Part shown: positions 8,474 to 18,369 of the stretch, piece after piece
Layout of the letters: each line of letters begins with the position of its first letter
How positions within the stretch are numbered: the stretch's first letter is position 1
Source of the DNA: [Leptolyngbya] sp. PCC 7376
GTDB taxonomy: Bacteria; Cyanobacteriota; Cyanobacteriia; Cyanobacteriales; MRBY01
Length of the DNA stretch: 64,000 bases
Assembly (NCBI RefSeq): GCF_000316605.1
Contig: NC_019683.1
Span: forward strand, 4,820,036 to 4,884,035
Reading direction: 5' to 3'
The notes under the pieces: model-generated
The model's database searches: none
Told to the model about the DNA's origin: nothing
The model's input: the letters and a program-made list of their open reading frames with translations, nothing else
Program-made: the position numbers and the translations under genes

Positions 8474-10987
8474 TTATTCGGAACAAAGCCATTCCTTTAC
8501 AACCCGCTCTAATTCCTGCGGATTAATGGGTTTGCTAATGTAGTCATTCATGCCACTGCTTAAACATTTTTCGCGATCGCCCTTCATCGCATTTGCAGTA
8601 ATCGCAATAATCGGCACAGCTTGATACTGTTCCCCAGCTTGCCCATTACGAATTAACTGAGTTGCCTCATAGCCATCCATCACAGGCATCTGACAATCCA
8701 TAAAAATCAAATCATAGGGCTTATTATCTATTGCAGAAGACTGGAGTTGTTCTAGCGCTTCCTGGCCATTATTCGCGATCTCAATCGTCAATCCTCGCTT
8801 CTTAAACAAACCTCTCATCACCAATTGATTCACTTGATTGTCTTCAGCCAATAAAAATCGCTTTGTTTTAGCTGATGATAAATCAGCAATTTTAGACTGC
8901 TTAACATGTGTAGATGGTTCAGCTTGTAAAACTTCTGAAACAGGATGTTGGAAATTTACGTGAAAGAAAAACTCGCTACCAATTCCAACTTCACTCTTCA
9001 CGTGAATCTCGCCACCCATTAAGTCGCACAACTGCTTTGTGATTGCCAAACCTAATCCCGTACCACCATATTTACGAGTGGTGCTTCGATCCTCTTGGGT
9101 AAAGGCATCAAATAAACTGTTGAGTTTATCGGGGGCAATGCCAATGCCAGTATCACGAACTAATCCATGGAACACTATGTTTTGTTCAGTATGAGTTAGT
9201 TCACCTTGAATATAAATCTCACCTTGCTCAGTAAATTTGAGCGCATTACCAACCAAATTATTTAGAATTTGTTGAAATCGTCCTTCATCACCTCGCACTA
9301 ACGCTGGCTCAAGATCTTTTAGATTTAAAGTGAGTTTTAAATGTTTTTTTTCTGCACGGAAGGCGATCGCCGGAATAAAACGCTCAAAGAATCGGTGTAG
9401 ATCAAAATCAAGATGTTCAAGAGCTAATTTCCCTGCTTCAATTTTAGAAAAATCAAGAATATCGTTAATCAAAAATAGAAGAGATTGAGCACTAGATTGA
9501 GCCACCTCCACGCGCGATCGTTGTTCGACATTCAACATTTGATCTTCGCTTAGCAAAGATAACATCCCCAAGACTCCATTCATCGGTGTACGAATTTCAT
9601 GGCTCATATTTGCCAGAAAAACACTCTTATGGTGACTAGCGATCTCTGCTATATTGCGTGCCTCATCAAGTTCATCAACTTGCTCTTCTAAGCGATTATT
9701 TGTTTGCTGCAGATCGGTAATAAATCGCTTTAACTGGAGTGCCATGGAACCGAGAGATTGACCAAGACGATCCAACTCTTGCCAACGTGTTAAAGGGATC
9801 GATTTATCTAATTCTCCTTGGGCGATCGCATCAGACACATCAACCAGTTGGATAATCTGTTTTTTGATCCATGAAGACGTCCAGATGCTAGCAAATACCG
9901 CAATCACAAGAGCAAGAATACATAAACCGATTGTAATTCTTGTATTTCGTTGAATATCTGCCGCAAAAGCTGATTCTGGCAGAATAACACCAACAATCCA
10001 TTTCAAGCCCATGTCATTGGTGACATCATGAAAATAAACAAAATAGCGCTGTCCATCATAAACAAAGTCATGTTGTGGCACATGTGGATGTGCAGAAGCC
10101 ATTTGATGATGATGAAACGCTTCACCACTCGCCCTTAACAACGGATCATCCGTCTGGCGTAATAACGAGCGAGTTGGTTGAGGTTGCTTAGAAGAAGCCT
10201 CTAGCTCCTCAAAAATATCGCGGGTGTGAGAGCTGGCAATTAAACGGCCATCCTCATCAAGAATGAAGCTTTCCCCAATGTCGAGGGGCTTTAGCTCCGA
10301 TAAAAAATGATGTAAGCCATCTAAACTAATGTCAGTACCAAAGGCACCCAACACATTATTATTTTCGTCGTATAACGGTACTGAGGCAGTAATGCCTAAA
10401 TCAAGTCGCGGAAAAAAACTATATATATCGCTCCAATTCATTCTTTGTCGACGCAAAGAGGCTTTGTACCAATCACGCCGACGAGGATCATAATCAGGAT
10501 CCTGCCTAATTAACTCCTGCTTTTTACCTCGATCATTTGTACGATAAATCAAAAAGTCTCCAGCTTGATAATTTTCTGTCATTTCAATGTTTGGCCACTG
10601 AGTTGATGTTTGCCCAGCACCAACAAATCCGCCCTGATCTTCATCGGCAAAATAGATATATTTCAACGTTGGAAAAGTTCTCAGTTGCTGCCAAAAATGT
10701 AGTGACAACGAATCAGGGTCATTTAAATCAATTAATCCTAGACGAAGTGCCTCGAGATTAATCTGATTTACTTGAAAACAAATTTCTAAATAGTTATTGA
10801 GGTGCTCATCAATTCTTTGACCGACTTCTTCTTGGAGTTGAGTCGCTAATTCTTGAACTGTCCGTTGTCCATTACGTAGAGAAAGATAACCCGTTAGACC
10901 GACGGCAAGACTAATTTCCACTAAAAATGGCACGATTAATACGAGATTTAATGGCCATAGGCGAGAGCGGGAACTAGCTAATTTCAT
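8474..10987 (-). CDS. membrane hybrid sensor histidine kinase (dCache-HAMP-HisKA-HATPase-REC)
   Basis: A two-component sensor with its own receiver. Membrane segments lie at about residues 12-34 and 350-373. The roughly 300 residues between them form an external Cache-type sensor with the dCache-like stretches DYDPRRRDWYKAS and GAFGTDISLD. A HAMP linker follows at 375-425. The HisKA phosphoacceptor is His463 in MSHEIRTP. ATP-binding motifs include NALKFTE, DTGIGIAP and GGTGLGLAI (about 580-650). The REC domain occupies about 710-835, with Asp764 in IFMDCQMPVMDG and Lys819. All key residues are present. The ligand is unknown and no response-regulator gene is adjacent. Confidence 0.9.
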   Translation of the reverse strand: MKLASSRSRLWPLNLVLIVPFLVEISLAVGLTGYLSLRNGQRTVQELATQLQEEVGQRIDEHLNNYLEICFQVNQINLEALRLGLIDLNDPDSLSLHFWQQLRTFPTLKYIYFADEDQGGFVGAGQTSTQWPNIEMTENYQAGDFLIYRTNDRGKKQELIRQDPDYDPRRRDWYKASLRRQRMNWSDIYSFFPRLDLGITASVPLYDENNNVLGAFGTDISLDGLHHFLSELKPLDIGESFILDEDGRLIASSHTRDIFEELEASSKQPQPTRSLLRQTDDPLLRASGEAFHHHQMASAHPHVPQHDFVYDGQRYFVYFHDVTNDMGLKWIVGVILPESAFAADIQRNTRITIGLCILALVIAVFASIWTSSWIKKQIIQLVDVSDAIAQGELDKSIPLTRWQELDRLGQSLGSMALQLKRFITDLQQTNNRLEEQVDELDEARNIAEIASHHKSVFLANMSHEIRTPMNGVLGMLSLLSEDQMLNVEQRSRVEVAQSSAQSLLFLINDILDFSKIEAGKLALEHLDFDLHRFFERFIPAIAFRAEKKHLKLTLNLKDLEPALVRGDEGRFQQILNNLVGNALKFTEQGEIYIQGELTHTEQNIVFHGLVRDTGIGIAPDKLNSLFDAFTQEDRSTTRKYGGTGLGLAITKQLCDLMGGEIHVKSEVGIGSEFFFHVNFQHPVSEVLQAEPSTHVKQSKIADLSSAKTKRFLLAEDNQVNQLVMRGLFKKRGLTIEIANNGQEALEQLQSSAIDNKPYDLIFMDCQMPVMDGYEATQLIRNGQAGEQYQAVPIIAITANAMKGDREKCLSSGMNDYISKPINPQELERVVKEWLCSE

Positions 10988-11213
10988 AAATGCAACAATC
11001 TTCTTTGTCCATTTAATCGCAAGAAAGGCAATGTTATTTTTGACTCAAAAAAACACTAAGCACCCAGAGTATTAAATAAAAAGCTGAATGGTTCACTAAC
11101 TTTAATTTAAACGTAAAAGCACTTGATTTTTGGTGAAAACACACACTTTTTTATTTAAGATTCAAAGAAGTTTTTTGATATTTTCAAAAGCTTTTATAGG
11201 CAAAGCTATAGGC

Positions 11214-12014
11214 TTACAATTGGCGTTCTGTCTGGAGCATACGTCGATAGGATAGCCAACCACCGATAATCATGGCGATCGCAAAAATCCCCAAAAACCA
11301 CAAATGATTGGCGATCGCCCCCAAATCTTCCCCTTCAGCCCAAAGTCCGACAAGGGATTCATTCATATGAAAAATCGGATTATATTGCGCAATTTCTAAT
11401 AGTCGGTCTGGAAATAAAGATGTAGGCAAAAACGCCCCCCCAAGAATAAGTAACGGCACGCCAAAGGTTGCGACCAGAGCATTCACATCCTCCGTTCGCT
11501 TCGCGAGTTGTGTCCCTAAAATAAACCCGACTCCCACATACGCAATTATGCTAAGCAAGATAATGGCCATACCCAGCACTGGTGAACCTTCAAACTCTGA
11601 CCCCATAAAAATGGCGATCGCCAACACCAGTAGAGATTGACCAATGCCGATGACACAATGAGCTAAGAAAATTCCGAGAAAATAGGCTGTACCGCTGAGG
11701 GGCGAAATAAATAAACGTTTTAATGTGTGCTGTTCCCGTTCCGAAACGACTGTCGCAACACTGCCACCCAAACAACTGAAAAATAGAGCTGCTCCCACAA
11801 GCGTCGAAGGAGCAGCAAATTCCATCGCCTCAGCCAACGTTAAACTTGCCCGTTCTGCCAAGATAAAGCCATTGAGAAACAGCAAAGAGACTGGAAACAG
11901 ACACCAAAATACCAAACTCCGCCGCCGCCGCCACAACTCCAACAAAATACGTTGGGTCACTGCAATAGTCTCTTGCCAATATCTCATCAAAAAAATCCGG
12001 AAGCGCCGATACAT
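11214..12014 (-). CDS. ABC-2 type transporter permease
   Basis: A 266-residue membrane protein with about six hydrophobic segments. The N-terminal pattern (QETIAVTQRILLELWRRRRSLVFWCLFP) and the later segments LILGGAFLPTSLFP and NPIFHMNESL are typical of ABC-2 permeases of the DrrB/NodJ kind, which export drugs, lipids or polysaccharides. No ATP-binding subunit gene lies next to it, so its partner must be encoded elsewhere. The following minus-strand gene upstream (12080-12556) is not a transporter component that I recognise. Substrate unknown. Confidence 0.85.
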   Translation of the reverse strand: MYRRFRIFLMRYWQETIAVTQRILLELWRRRRSLVFWCLFPVSLLFLNGFILAERASLTLAEAMEFAAPSTLVGAALFFSCLGGSVATVVSEREQHTLKRLFISPLSGTAYFLGIFLAHCVIGIGQSLLVLAIAIFMGSEFEGSPVLGMAIILLSIIAYVGVGFILGTQLAKRTEDVNALVATFGVPLLILGGAFLPTSLFPDRLLEIAQYNPIFHMNESLVGLWAEGEDLGAIANHLWFLGIFAIAMIIGGWLSYRRMLQTERQL

Positions 12015-12079
12015 CTGCTCTTCAATGTAGTCGTAATTAGATATTGTTGTGATAAAAAATATTCAAATTTACAGCTAAT

Positions 12080-12556
12080 CTACTCTTCTTCCTCTTCCGC
12101 TGGAAGAGGTGTTGGATCTGCGGCGATCGCCTTCAGCTTCTGGTAAGTCTCCGAAACAGCCACATTTAACTTCGGAGACTCCTTCTCAATTGCAGATTCA
12201 GAGACCACAATATTTGCATCTATGTCTTGATCGCTTTCATTAGATAGCTCAGAGGAGGAAGACAAAAGTTCAGATTCCACTTTAGAACAAATAATCGATT
12301 CAAACTCCAAATCAAAATTTTGACGAATCTTGCCCCACTTTTGCCAACTTCGGAGAATCTCTTCCACAGAGATTTGCTTATAACGCCCTCTATATAATGC
12401 TTCAATCACGGCGGTCCGTAACCATGACGCAGGGTACACTTGTTGCCAGTTATTCACTACATCCACAGCATTATCCAGAGCCAGCTCAAAACCGTAATAC
12501 TTTAAAAGTACGATTACCTTAGCGATACCCTCATCCACCGCAAAATCATCAGCCAT
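12080..12556 (-). CDS. conserved-looking protein of unknown function, acidic tail
   Basis: 158 residues from ATG 12556, chosen because GGAGGG sits four bases upstream. A TTG at 12568 would overlap that site. The N-terminal 85 residues are predicted helical with many aromatic and basic residues (WQQVYPASWLRTAVIEALYRG, shortened here to its core PASWLRTAV). The C-terminal half is low-complexity and acidic, ending in EEEEE. I do not recognise a named domain. It lies between an ABC-2 permease gene and another unknown gene on the same strand and may share their transcript. Confidence 0.7.
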   Translation of the reverse strand: MADDFAVDEGIAKVIVLLKYYGFELALDNAVDVVNNWQQVYPASWLRTAVIEALYRGRYKQISVEEILRSWQKWGKIRQNFDLEFESIICSKVESELLSSSSELSNESDQDIDANIVVSESAIEKESPKLNVAVSETYQKLKAIAADPTPLPAEEEEE

Positions 12557-12609
12557 ATCACCCTCCAAACCAAGACCTCACCGGAAATGGCCTTCAAGCT
12601 CACTATAAA

Positions 12610-13089
12610 CTAAATTTCAGAGCGATCAACACGATTCCGGACACGGCTAATCGTCTGAGGTAACACACCAATTAGTAATGCAAACGTTTCATCAGATAAT
12701 TCTTCTGCGGTCTCTAAATCAAACCAATTTTCAAACTGATTTAAAATTACTTGCGCCCGTTGTTCTGGCATTGGCTTATCAGTAATTTGCTTGAGAAGCT
12801 TTACCCACTGACGACGAATTAAATAAGCTTTTTGTCGTTCTGCTGACTTTTCGGGTTGAAGTAACGACAAATTTCCAACCGGAATAATTCCAATTACATC
12901 AGAGTCAAACACGCCACCAATAATTGCTCCAGGGCCTGCAAAGTCCACATGGTAAGGCTTACGGAGAATTAGGCCATTTTTCCGACGGGCATTAATCATC
13001 CACAATTTACCCTGTTGCAGCTCAGCCAAAATTTCTGATGTCGCTATCGGTGAATTGGTGTCAGATGAATTGTTAGCAATACTGCCCAT
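12610..13089 (-). CDS. protein of unknown function
   Basis: 159 residues, soluble, no signal peptide or membrane segment. It contains GKLWMINARRKNGLILRKPY, then a Gly-rich stretch (GPGAIIGGVFDSDVIGIIPVG) and a helical C-terminus rich in Gln and Arg. I do not recognise the family. It lies 53 bases upstream of the next minus-strand gene (12080-12556), so the pair probably forms an operon. Confidence 0.7.
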   Translation of the reverse strand: MGSIANNSSDTNSPIATSEILAELQQGKLWMINARRKNGLILRKPYHVDFAGPGAIIGGVFDSDVIGIIPVGNLSLLQPEKSAERQKAYLIRRQWVKLLKQITDKPMPEQRAQVILNQFENWFDLETAEELSDETFALLIGVLPQTISRVRNRVDRSEI

Positions 13090-13167
13090 ATAGAAAGCTT
13101 AGAACAAGACGAAAAATAGGAACTTTTGCGACCATGACATACTGGATTCAATCATATCTGCAATTGT

Positions 13168-13779
13168 TCAGGGCGATAAATTTTTTTGCAAAAACAAACG
13201 ATGTGGCTGCTTAAACAATAATGAACCAATATTTTTTTCGGAATGCTTAATTTCATACCCACATTGACGGTAAAGTTCCTTCGCACCTTCGTTATTGTCC
13301 AGTACATGGAGGGCAATACTGCCATAATTCCACCGTCGAACTTGCACTTCACAACGATTTAATAGCTTACGGGCAATGCCTAGTCGACGATATTGCAGAT
13401 CAACAGCTAAATTGGAAATATAAGGTGACTTCATCGGGGCGATCGCCATCGAATGCAAATATTTAACAGCCAACTCAACCGTACCAACGATCACTGAACC
13501 ACCAGAACCATCAGTTGAGAGACAGGCTACAAAACAAACATGATGTATTTCGCTCGAACGCAATCGATAGCGAAAATCTTCGCAAACACCTAAACGCAGG
13601 AGCGGCACAAACCACTGACGGACACCAGAATAACGATGAAAGCTCTGAGTAATCACCGTCGCTAGTGCAGGAGCATCATCCACAGTCGCTGACCGTATCA
13701 ACAGATTTTCACAATCACAAAAAAAACCGCCAATTTGTTTCTGGGGAAAGGATTGAGGGACAGAAAGTTCTGGGTTCAC
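13168..13779 (-). CDS. GNAT family N-acetyltransferase
   Basis: Transfers an acyl group from acetyl-CoA to an amine of an unknown substrate. The GNAT fold is seen from IRSATVDDAPALATV to the end. The acetyl-CoA loop is in the stretch ISNLAVDLQYRRLGIARKLL (Arg-Arg-x-Gly-Ile-Ala), followed by LHVLDNNEGAKELYRQCGY. The start is GTG 13779 with GGAGG four bases upstream; a TTG directly before it is too close to that site. About 203 residues, somewhat longer than minimal GNATs because of an N-terminal extension. Confidence 0.85.
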   Translation of the reverse strand: MNPELSVPQSFPQKQIGGFFCDCENLLIRSATVDDAPALATVITQSFHRYSGVRQWFVPLLRLGVCEDFRYRLRSSEIHHVCFVACLSTDGSGGSVIVGTVELAVKYLHSMAIAPMKSPYISNLAVDLQYRRLGIARKLLNRCEVQVRRWNYGSIALHVLDNNEGAKELYRQCGYEIKHSEKNIGSLLFKQPHRLFLQKNLSP

Positions 13780-14204
13780 CAAGCCTCCATCGGCAACACA
13801 CTAAGCAAGCGATGTGATTACGCTCGAAACATTAATTTCTATTCTGCCAACAAGCAAAGTTAGATGTCGAGGAAGAAATCTTGAAATTCACCAGCAATAA
13901 GCAAAATTGACATAAGATTCAGACTGAAATCATAAAAACTGCCCTAAAAATCAGATTTTCCAGGGGAAATTGCTATGATGACCATAGTTTGCAGGGAAAA
14001 GAGTCTTAGCCGCGCCTAAATTTGCATCAATTTACAAAATTTTTTTGTAAATTGTACGGAAACAACCACCAGACGAAAGTTAAACTTTTAGAGAGAAAGT
14101 CCCAATTAAACATTTCGTGTCTTATCAGACTAGTGATCCTCAACATGCATGGACTAGGAAAATCTAATCAAATGCCAGTTTCGTCTCAGCTGGAGACTGA
14201 GTGA
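13780..14204. other. intergenic region upstream of the cyclase gene
   Basis: About 425 bases between divergent genes. A TATGAT stretch near 13973 could be a -10 element for the cyclase gene, and a perfect 12-bp inverted repeat lies at 14028-14054 (listed separately). A 60-codon open frame ending just before 14205 has no supporting features and is not called. Confidence 0.5.
14028..14054. repeat. perfect 12-bp palindrome in the cyclase leader
   Basis: CAATTTACAAAA and TTTTGTAAATTG are exact inverted copies separated by three T residues. There is no T tract after it, and it lies 150 bases before the coding region and about 50 bases after a possible -10 element. It could be an operator or a leader hairpin; nothing further can be said from sequence. 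Confidence 0.6.
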
Positions 14205-16418
14205 ATGAGCTTGATGCGCAAGTCAAAACCAAAAATCCTAGTTGTTGACGACGAGCCGGATAATCTCGACCTACTTTATCGCACGTTTCGTCGGCTTTAT
14301 CGTGTTGTGCGGAGTGATAGTGCACCAGAAGCGCTCAATATTTTGGCGGAAGATCCTGAAATTGCCGTAATCATTTCAGATCAGCGAATGCCACAAATGA
14401 GCGGAACAGAGTTTTTGAAAATTGCAGCAACATCCTATCCCAACACCATGCGGATCATGCTGACGGGCTATACGGATGTTGAAGATTTAGTTGATGCGAT
14501 CAATGAAGGTCGGGTTTATAAGTATGTAACGAAGCCTTGGGATGCAGAGGAACTAAAAAGCATCGTTGAGCAGGCTTTAGAGACTCATAATCTCCTAAAA
14601 ATTCGAACGAGAGAACTAAGTCGTAGTCTGCGACGAGAATCCCTTTTAAACTCGGTTCTTAATACAATTCGGAACCGTCGTTTTGATAATCCAGAGTCTT
14701 CTCCTTTACAGGATGTACTGCAAAGTATCGTCAATACATTGGGTGAAGCAATGGAAGTCGATGTGGCTCTATTAAAGCCGCTGGATGCAGAGGTGAGTGT
14801 CTCATCGCCTTATTTTCTATATCAGCGATCGCCAGCGAGATTTCAGGAAAAATCCATTGCTTGGGGAGAAACACTTTGGGAAGTTACAGAGCCAACTATT
14901 CTCAATGACATTAAGACTCAAGACGAACTATTCCAGTCAACTCCAATCCGTCAAGCTGCATTTGAGCTATCAGATATCGAATCAACGTTGATTGTGCCGC
15001 TTATGTTTCAAGATGAAACATCCGCCTTGTTAGCGCTACACCACTGTGACATTCCCCATCGTTGGGAAGAAGATGAGGTTCAGCTCGTTAAAATGGTGGC
15101 GGATCAAGCTGTACTGGCTATATCCCAAGCCCGAGCCTACGAAAAAGTCCAGGATCTTGCTCAGCGCGAAACCCTGATTAACACAATTACTACAGCAATT
15201 CGCTCTAGCCTCGAACCAGAAGAGATTTTCCGTGCCATTACAAAGCAACTAGGTCAAGCATTAGATGTCGATGGTTGTGCGCTTTCTCTCTGGACTGAGG
15301 ATGATGATGTCGTCACTTGTGTTGGTCTTTATGATGCCCATGCAAATGACGATGATGATCCACTCGAAATGCCTCAATCATCTGTACCGATTGCTCAAAA
15401 TCCGGTCTTGCAAGATGTTTTGGACAGTTTACAGCCAGTCGTTTATAACGACATGAAGAAGGAAGAGAATCTTGAGAAATATGATTTGCCTCTACGAATT
15501 CCGGCACGGGCTTTATTACTTGTACCAATGGTTACGGATGGCCAATTAATCGGCACCATTAGTCTTCGCCAAACGGATGGGCCTCGCATTTGGCTCAATT
15601 CAGATATTGAACTGGCTCAATCTGTTGCGGCTCAGGCGGCGATCGCCGTGCAACAATCCCGCCTCTACGAAAAAACCCGTTTGCAAGCAGAGCAATTACG
15701 AGAGCGAGAGCAAAAGGTTAAACAACTCAACAAATATCTCACCGAATCCGTTCTCAAGCGTTTTTTACCAGAAACGATGGTCAATAAAGCTGCCGCTGGT
15801 GAGCTGACCCTAGACCTTCGTCCAGAGCCTCGCTTAGTAACGATCCTATTTAGCGACATTGTGGGTTTTACGCCCTTATCTAGTAAGTTAGGACCTCAGC
15901 TGATTGCTGAGCTTCTCAATGAATATCTGGAAGCAATGACCCAAGCTGTTTTTGATAACCGCGGCACTGTCGATAAATTTATTGGGGATGCTGTTCTCGC
16001 CTTATTTGGTTCACCGGAAGAATTGGCACCACAGGAGCAAGCAGAACGGGCGATCGCCGTCGCCAAAGCGATGGGCGAAAACCTACACCAACTCAACCGC
16101 GAATGGCAAACAAGGGGGATTTTAGGAACAGATGACCGTCCACCTCTCATGCAAGTTCGTTGTGGCATTCACCAAGGCAACGCTGTTGTTGGAATGTTTG
16201 GGGGAGGACAACGCTCTGACTACACAGCGATTGGTCCAGCAGTGAATATGGCCGCTCGTTTACAGGAAACGGCAACACCGATGCATGTTTATATTTCAGA
16301 AACGGTCGCAAAGCACCTCGACGATAGCCACAACCTCACTCTTAATGACGATCTCCACCTGAAGGGTATCGATGAGAGTATTCGGGCTTATTCTTTCCCA
16401 CTGCACAACGGAACATAG
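14205..16418 (+). CDS. REC-GAF-GAF-class III nucleotide cyclase
   Basis: A soluble signalling enzyme predicted to make cAMP. The receiver domain (residues 9-125) has phospho-acceptor Asp59 in ISDQRMP and Lys110. Two GAF domains follow at about 165-310 and 325-490, and then a coiled linker. The class III cyclase domain (about 540-735) keeps both metal-binding aspartates, Asp551 (FSDIVGFT) and Asp595 (FIGDAV). It also keeps the adenine-selecting Lys591 and the transition-state Arg685 (NMAARL), so adenylate rather than guanylate cyclase is the better guess. Asp672 sits near the second specificity position. No partner kinase is adjacent. A small basic protein gene follows after eight bases. Confidence 0.9.
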   Translation: MSLMRKSKPKILVVDDEPDNLDLLYRTFRRLYRVVRSDSAPEALNILAEDPEIAVIISDQRMPQMSGTEFLKIAATSYPNTMRIMLTGYTDVEDLVDAINEGRVYKYVTKPWDAEELKSIVEQALETHNLLKIRTRELSRSLRRESLLNSVLNTIRNRRFDNPESSPLQDVLQSIVNTLGEAMEVDVALLKPLDAEVSVSSPYFLYQRSPARFQEKSIAWGETLWEVTEPTILNDIKTQDELFQSTPIRQAAFELSDIESTLIVPLMFQDETSALLALHHCDIPHRWEEDEVQLVKMVADQAVLAISQARAYEKVQDLAQRETLINTITTAIRSSLEPEEIFRAITKQLGQALDVDGCALSLWTEDDDVVTCVGLYDAHANDDDDPLEMPQSSVPIAQNPVLQDVLDSLQPVVYNDMKKEENLEKYDLPLRIPARALLLVPMVTDGQLIGTISLRQTDGPRIWLNSDIELAQSVAAQAAIAVQQSRLYEKTRLQAEQLREREQKVKQLNKYLTESVLKRFLPETMVNKAAAGELTLDLRPEPRLVTILFSDIVGFTPLSSKLGPQLIAELLNEYLEAMTQAVFDNRGTVDKFIGDAVLALFGSPEELAPQEQAERAIAVAKAMGENLHQLNREWQTRGILGTDDRPPLMQVRCGIHQGNAVVGMFGGGQRSDYTAIGPAVNMAARLQETATPMHVYISETVAKHLDDSHNLTLNDDLHLKGIDESIRAYSFPLHNGT

Positions 16419-16426
16419 GAGTCTAT

Positions 16427-16612
16427 ATGGGACGTAAATCTAAACTCAAAAAGCAACGCAAAGCCAAAAAATCAGCTGAAAAAGAAGCGGGTTTACCACC
16501 ATTACCTGAAAAAAAAGGAGACATCGAAACGCTCAATTGGCTTGGCTATGGTAAACATAACCAGCTGCGATCGCCCGATGTCCCAGTAGATCGTCCCGAA
16601 CCACAACTGTAA
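16427..16612 (+). CDS. small basic protein of unknown function
   Basis: 61 residues. The first 25 are Lys-rich (MGRKSKLKKQRKAKKSAEKE) and the rest is Pro-rich and polar (LPPLPEKKG, then NWLGYGKHNQLRSPDVPVD). It follows the cyclase stop by eight bases with GGAG just upstream, so the two are probably co-transcribed. It may bind nucleic acid, but that is only suggested by charge. Confidence 0.7.
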   Translation: MGRKSKLKKQRKAKKSAEKEAGLPPLPEKKGDIETLNWLGYGKHNQLRSPDVPVDRPEPQL

Positions 16613-16698
16613 GCAGTGCATTGGTTGCGGGATTGATCTCCAGCATGAACTGGATGGGTTATTAAATTTATCGACTAGATTGAAGCGTCACCAATCAA

Positions 16699-17664
16699 TT
16701 AAGAGCGGTTAACTTCATTAATTTCAGCGAGAATTTTATCCGCGCCCTGAGCAACAACTTTCTCAGCAAGCTGAACACCTAACTTTTCAGCATCAGCGCG
16801 ACTACCACTAACTTCATCGCGAAGTAGGGTCTTGCCATCAAGACTTGCAACCATACCAACGAGAAGTATATTATCGCCATCAATTGTTGTATTTACGCCA
16901 ATCGGTACCTGACAACCACCTTCAAGTTCACGCAAAAATGCTCGCTCTGCATAGCAACGATCACGGCTTTCAATATGTTCGAGAACAGGACGTAACAATT
17001 CAAGGATTTCAGTATCGCCATCACGACATTCAATACCGAGTGCCCCTTGACCTACAGCGTGGAGGGAAATATCGCTGGGAATAATCTGGTGGATGCGATC
17101 GCCAAAATCAAGACGTTGTAGGCCCGCTGCGGCCAAAATAATCGCGTCATAGTCACCGCTATCAAGCTTCGCAAGACGAGTGTTGACATTACCACGGATA
17201 TCCTTAAATTCGAGATGAGGATAATGGTGCCGGAGTTGTGCGAGGCGACGGAGAGAAGACGTACCAATAATTGCGCCTTCGGGTAAGGTCGCTAACTTCT
17301 TGTCCTTATGCTTTTCATGAACTACAAGGGCATCAGCGGGATCAACGCGCTCTGTGACACAACCCAGCATCAAACCTTCGGGAAGATTTGTTGGCAAATC
17401 TTTGAGGGAATGTACCGCAAAATCAGTTTCCCGCTTGAGCATTCCATCTTCAAGTTCTTGGGTAAACAGTCCCTTATCACCAATTTTCGAGAGAGCAACA
17501 TCAAGTACTTTGTCGCCCTGGGTTTCCATGGTCTGTACTTCAAACTTGATGTCAGGGTAAGCTTTTTGCAATTCGTCACGTACCCAATAGGTCTGAACCA
17601 ACGCCAGTTGACTCTTACGGGAACCAATTTTTACAGTACGTTTAGGGGTGGTCACAGCGGTCAT
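16699..17664 (-). CDS. hemC: hydroxymethylbilane synthase (porphobilinogen deaminase)
   Basis: Joins four porphobilinogen units into hydroxymethylbilane, on the route to heme, chlorophyll, bilins and cobalamin. 321 residues, normal length. Motifs: [13 protein letters not shown] at the N-terminus, HSLKDLPT with the catalytic Asp, GTSSLRR, and GGCQVPIG with the Cys that carries the dipyrromethane cofactor. Convergent with the cyclase/small-protein pair and divergent from the ferredoxin-like gene at 17882. Confidence 0.97.
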   Translation of the reverse strand: MTAVTTPKRTVKIGSRKSQLALVQTYWVRDELQKAYPDIKFEVQTMETQGDKVLDVALSKIGDKGLFTQELEDGMLKRETDFAVHSLKDLPTNLPEGLMLGCVTERVDPADALVVHEKHKDKKLATLPEGAIIGTSSLRRLAQLRHHYPHLEFKDIRGNVNTRLAKLDSGDYDAIILAAAGLQRLDFGDRIHQIIPSDISLHAVGQGALGIECRDGDTEILELLRPVLEHIESRDRCYAERAFLRELEGGCQVPIGVNTTIDGDNILLVGMVASLDGKTLLRDEVSGSRADAEKLGVQLAEKVVAQGADKILAEINEVNRS

Positions 17665-17881
17665 ATTAGTTCGGTTTTATAAAAGTAATCTTAAAATTTT
17701 GACTCAAACTAGGGTATCGCGTCGGCCGACCTTATTCGTCCTTTTCTTTAATGTGCTGTGGGGAAATGTTACAACTGTTCACACTCTAGGGGCGATCGCC
17801 ACCCATTCCCGAAGCAATTCTTAGGATTAGGAGAACATAGGTCAATATCTTTTTTGAGCACGATTAGGCTGGAGCCATGCC

Positions 17882-18286
17882 ATGAAAAAACGAGTGACGC
17901 TCACTTTCCCTCAGGACACAGTACAAATGCCGGTAACCTATCGTCTGGCAAAAGATTTTAATATTGCAGCCAATATTATTCGCGCTCAGGTTGCCCCAAA
18001 CCAAGTCGGCAAATTAGTAGTGGAGCTTCAAGGGGATATTGACGCGATTGAAATGTCCCTTGAATGGATGAAAGGAAAGGGCATTGTGGTGTCTCTCGCG
18101 AGCAAGGAAATCACAATCAATGAAGATATTTGCGTAGACTGCGGACTCTGTACAGGAGTTTGCCCAACAGGTGCTTTATCATTAGATCCGAAAACCTTTC
18201 GACTCCAGTTCACACGCTCGAAATGTGTGGTGTGCGAGCAATGTTTGCCGACTTGTCCGGTGCAGGCGATCGCCACCAATTTCTAA
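17882..18286 (+). CDS. NIL domain-4Fe-4S ferredoxin protein
   Basis: 134 residues. The N-terminal 75 residues resemble the NIL domain (KKRVTLTFPQDTVQMPV; VGKLVVELQG), a small ligand-binding fold also found in methionine transporters. The C-terminal part holds two complete 4Fe-4S motifs, CVDCGLCTGVCP and CVVCEQCLPTCP, so it should carry two clusters. It is probably an electron carrier or an iron-sulfur sensor; in other bacteria this domain pair occurs with sulfur or methionine metabolism. It stands divergent from hemC with a 217-base shared promoter region. Confidence 0.9.
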   Translation: MKKRVTLTFPQDTVQMPVTYRLAKDFNIAANIIRAQVAPNQVGKLVVELQGDIDAIEMSLEWMKGKGIVVSLASKEITINEDICVDCGLCTGVCPTGALSLDPKTFRLQFTRSKCVVCEQCLPTCPVQAIATNF

Positions 18287-18369
18287 TCTTGTTTATTTAA
18301 ATCGTCACAAAAAACTCTGGATGAGAATACACGCGAATTGTCCTTCTATTCCAATTTATAGAACTTCCA

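Noticed and set aside
14022-14204. 60-codon frame ending just before the cyclase start
   Set aside because: It begins inside a strong palindrome, lacks a ribosome-binding site and shows no family resemblance.
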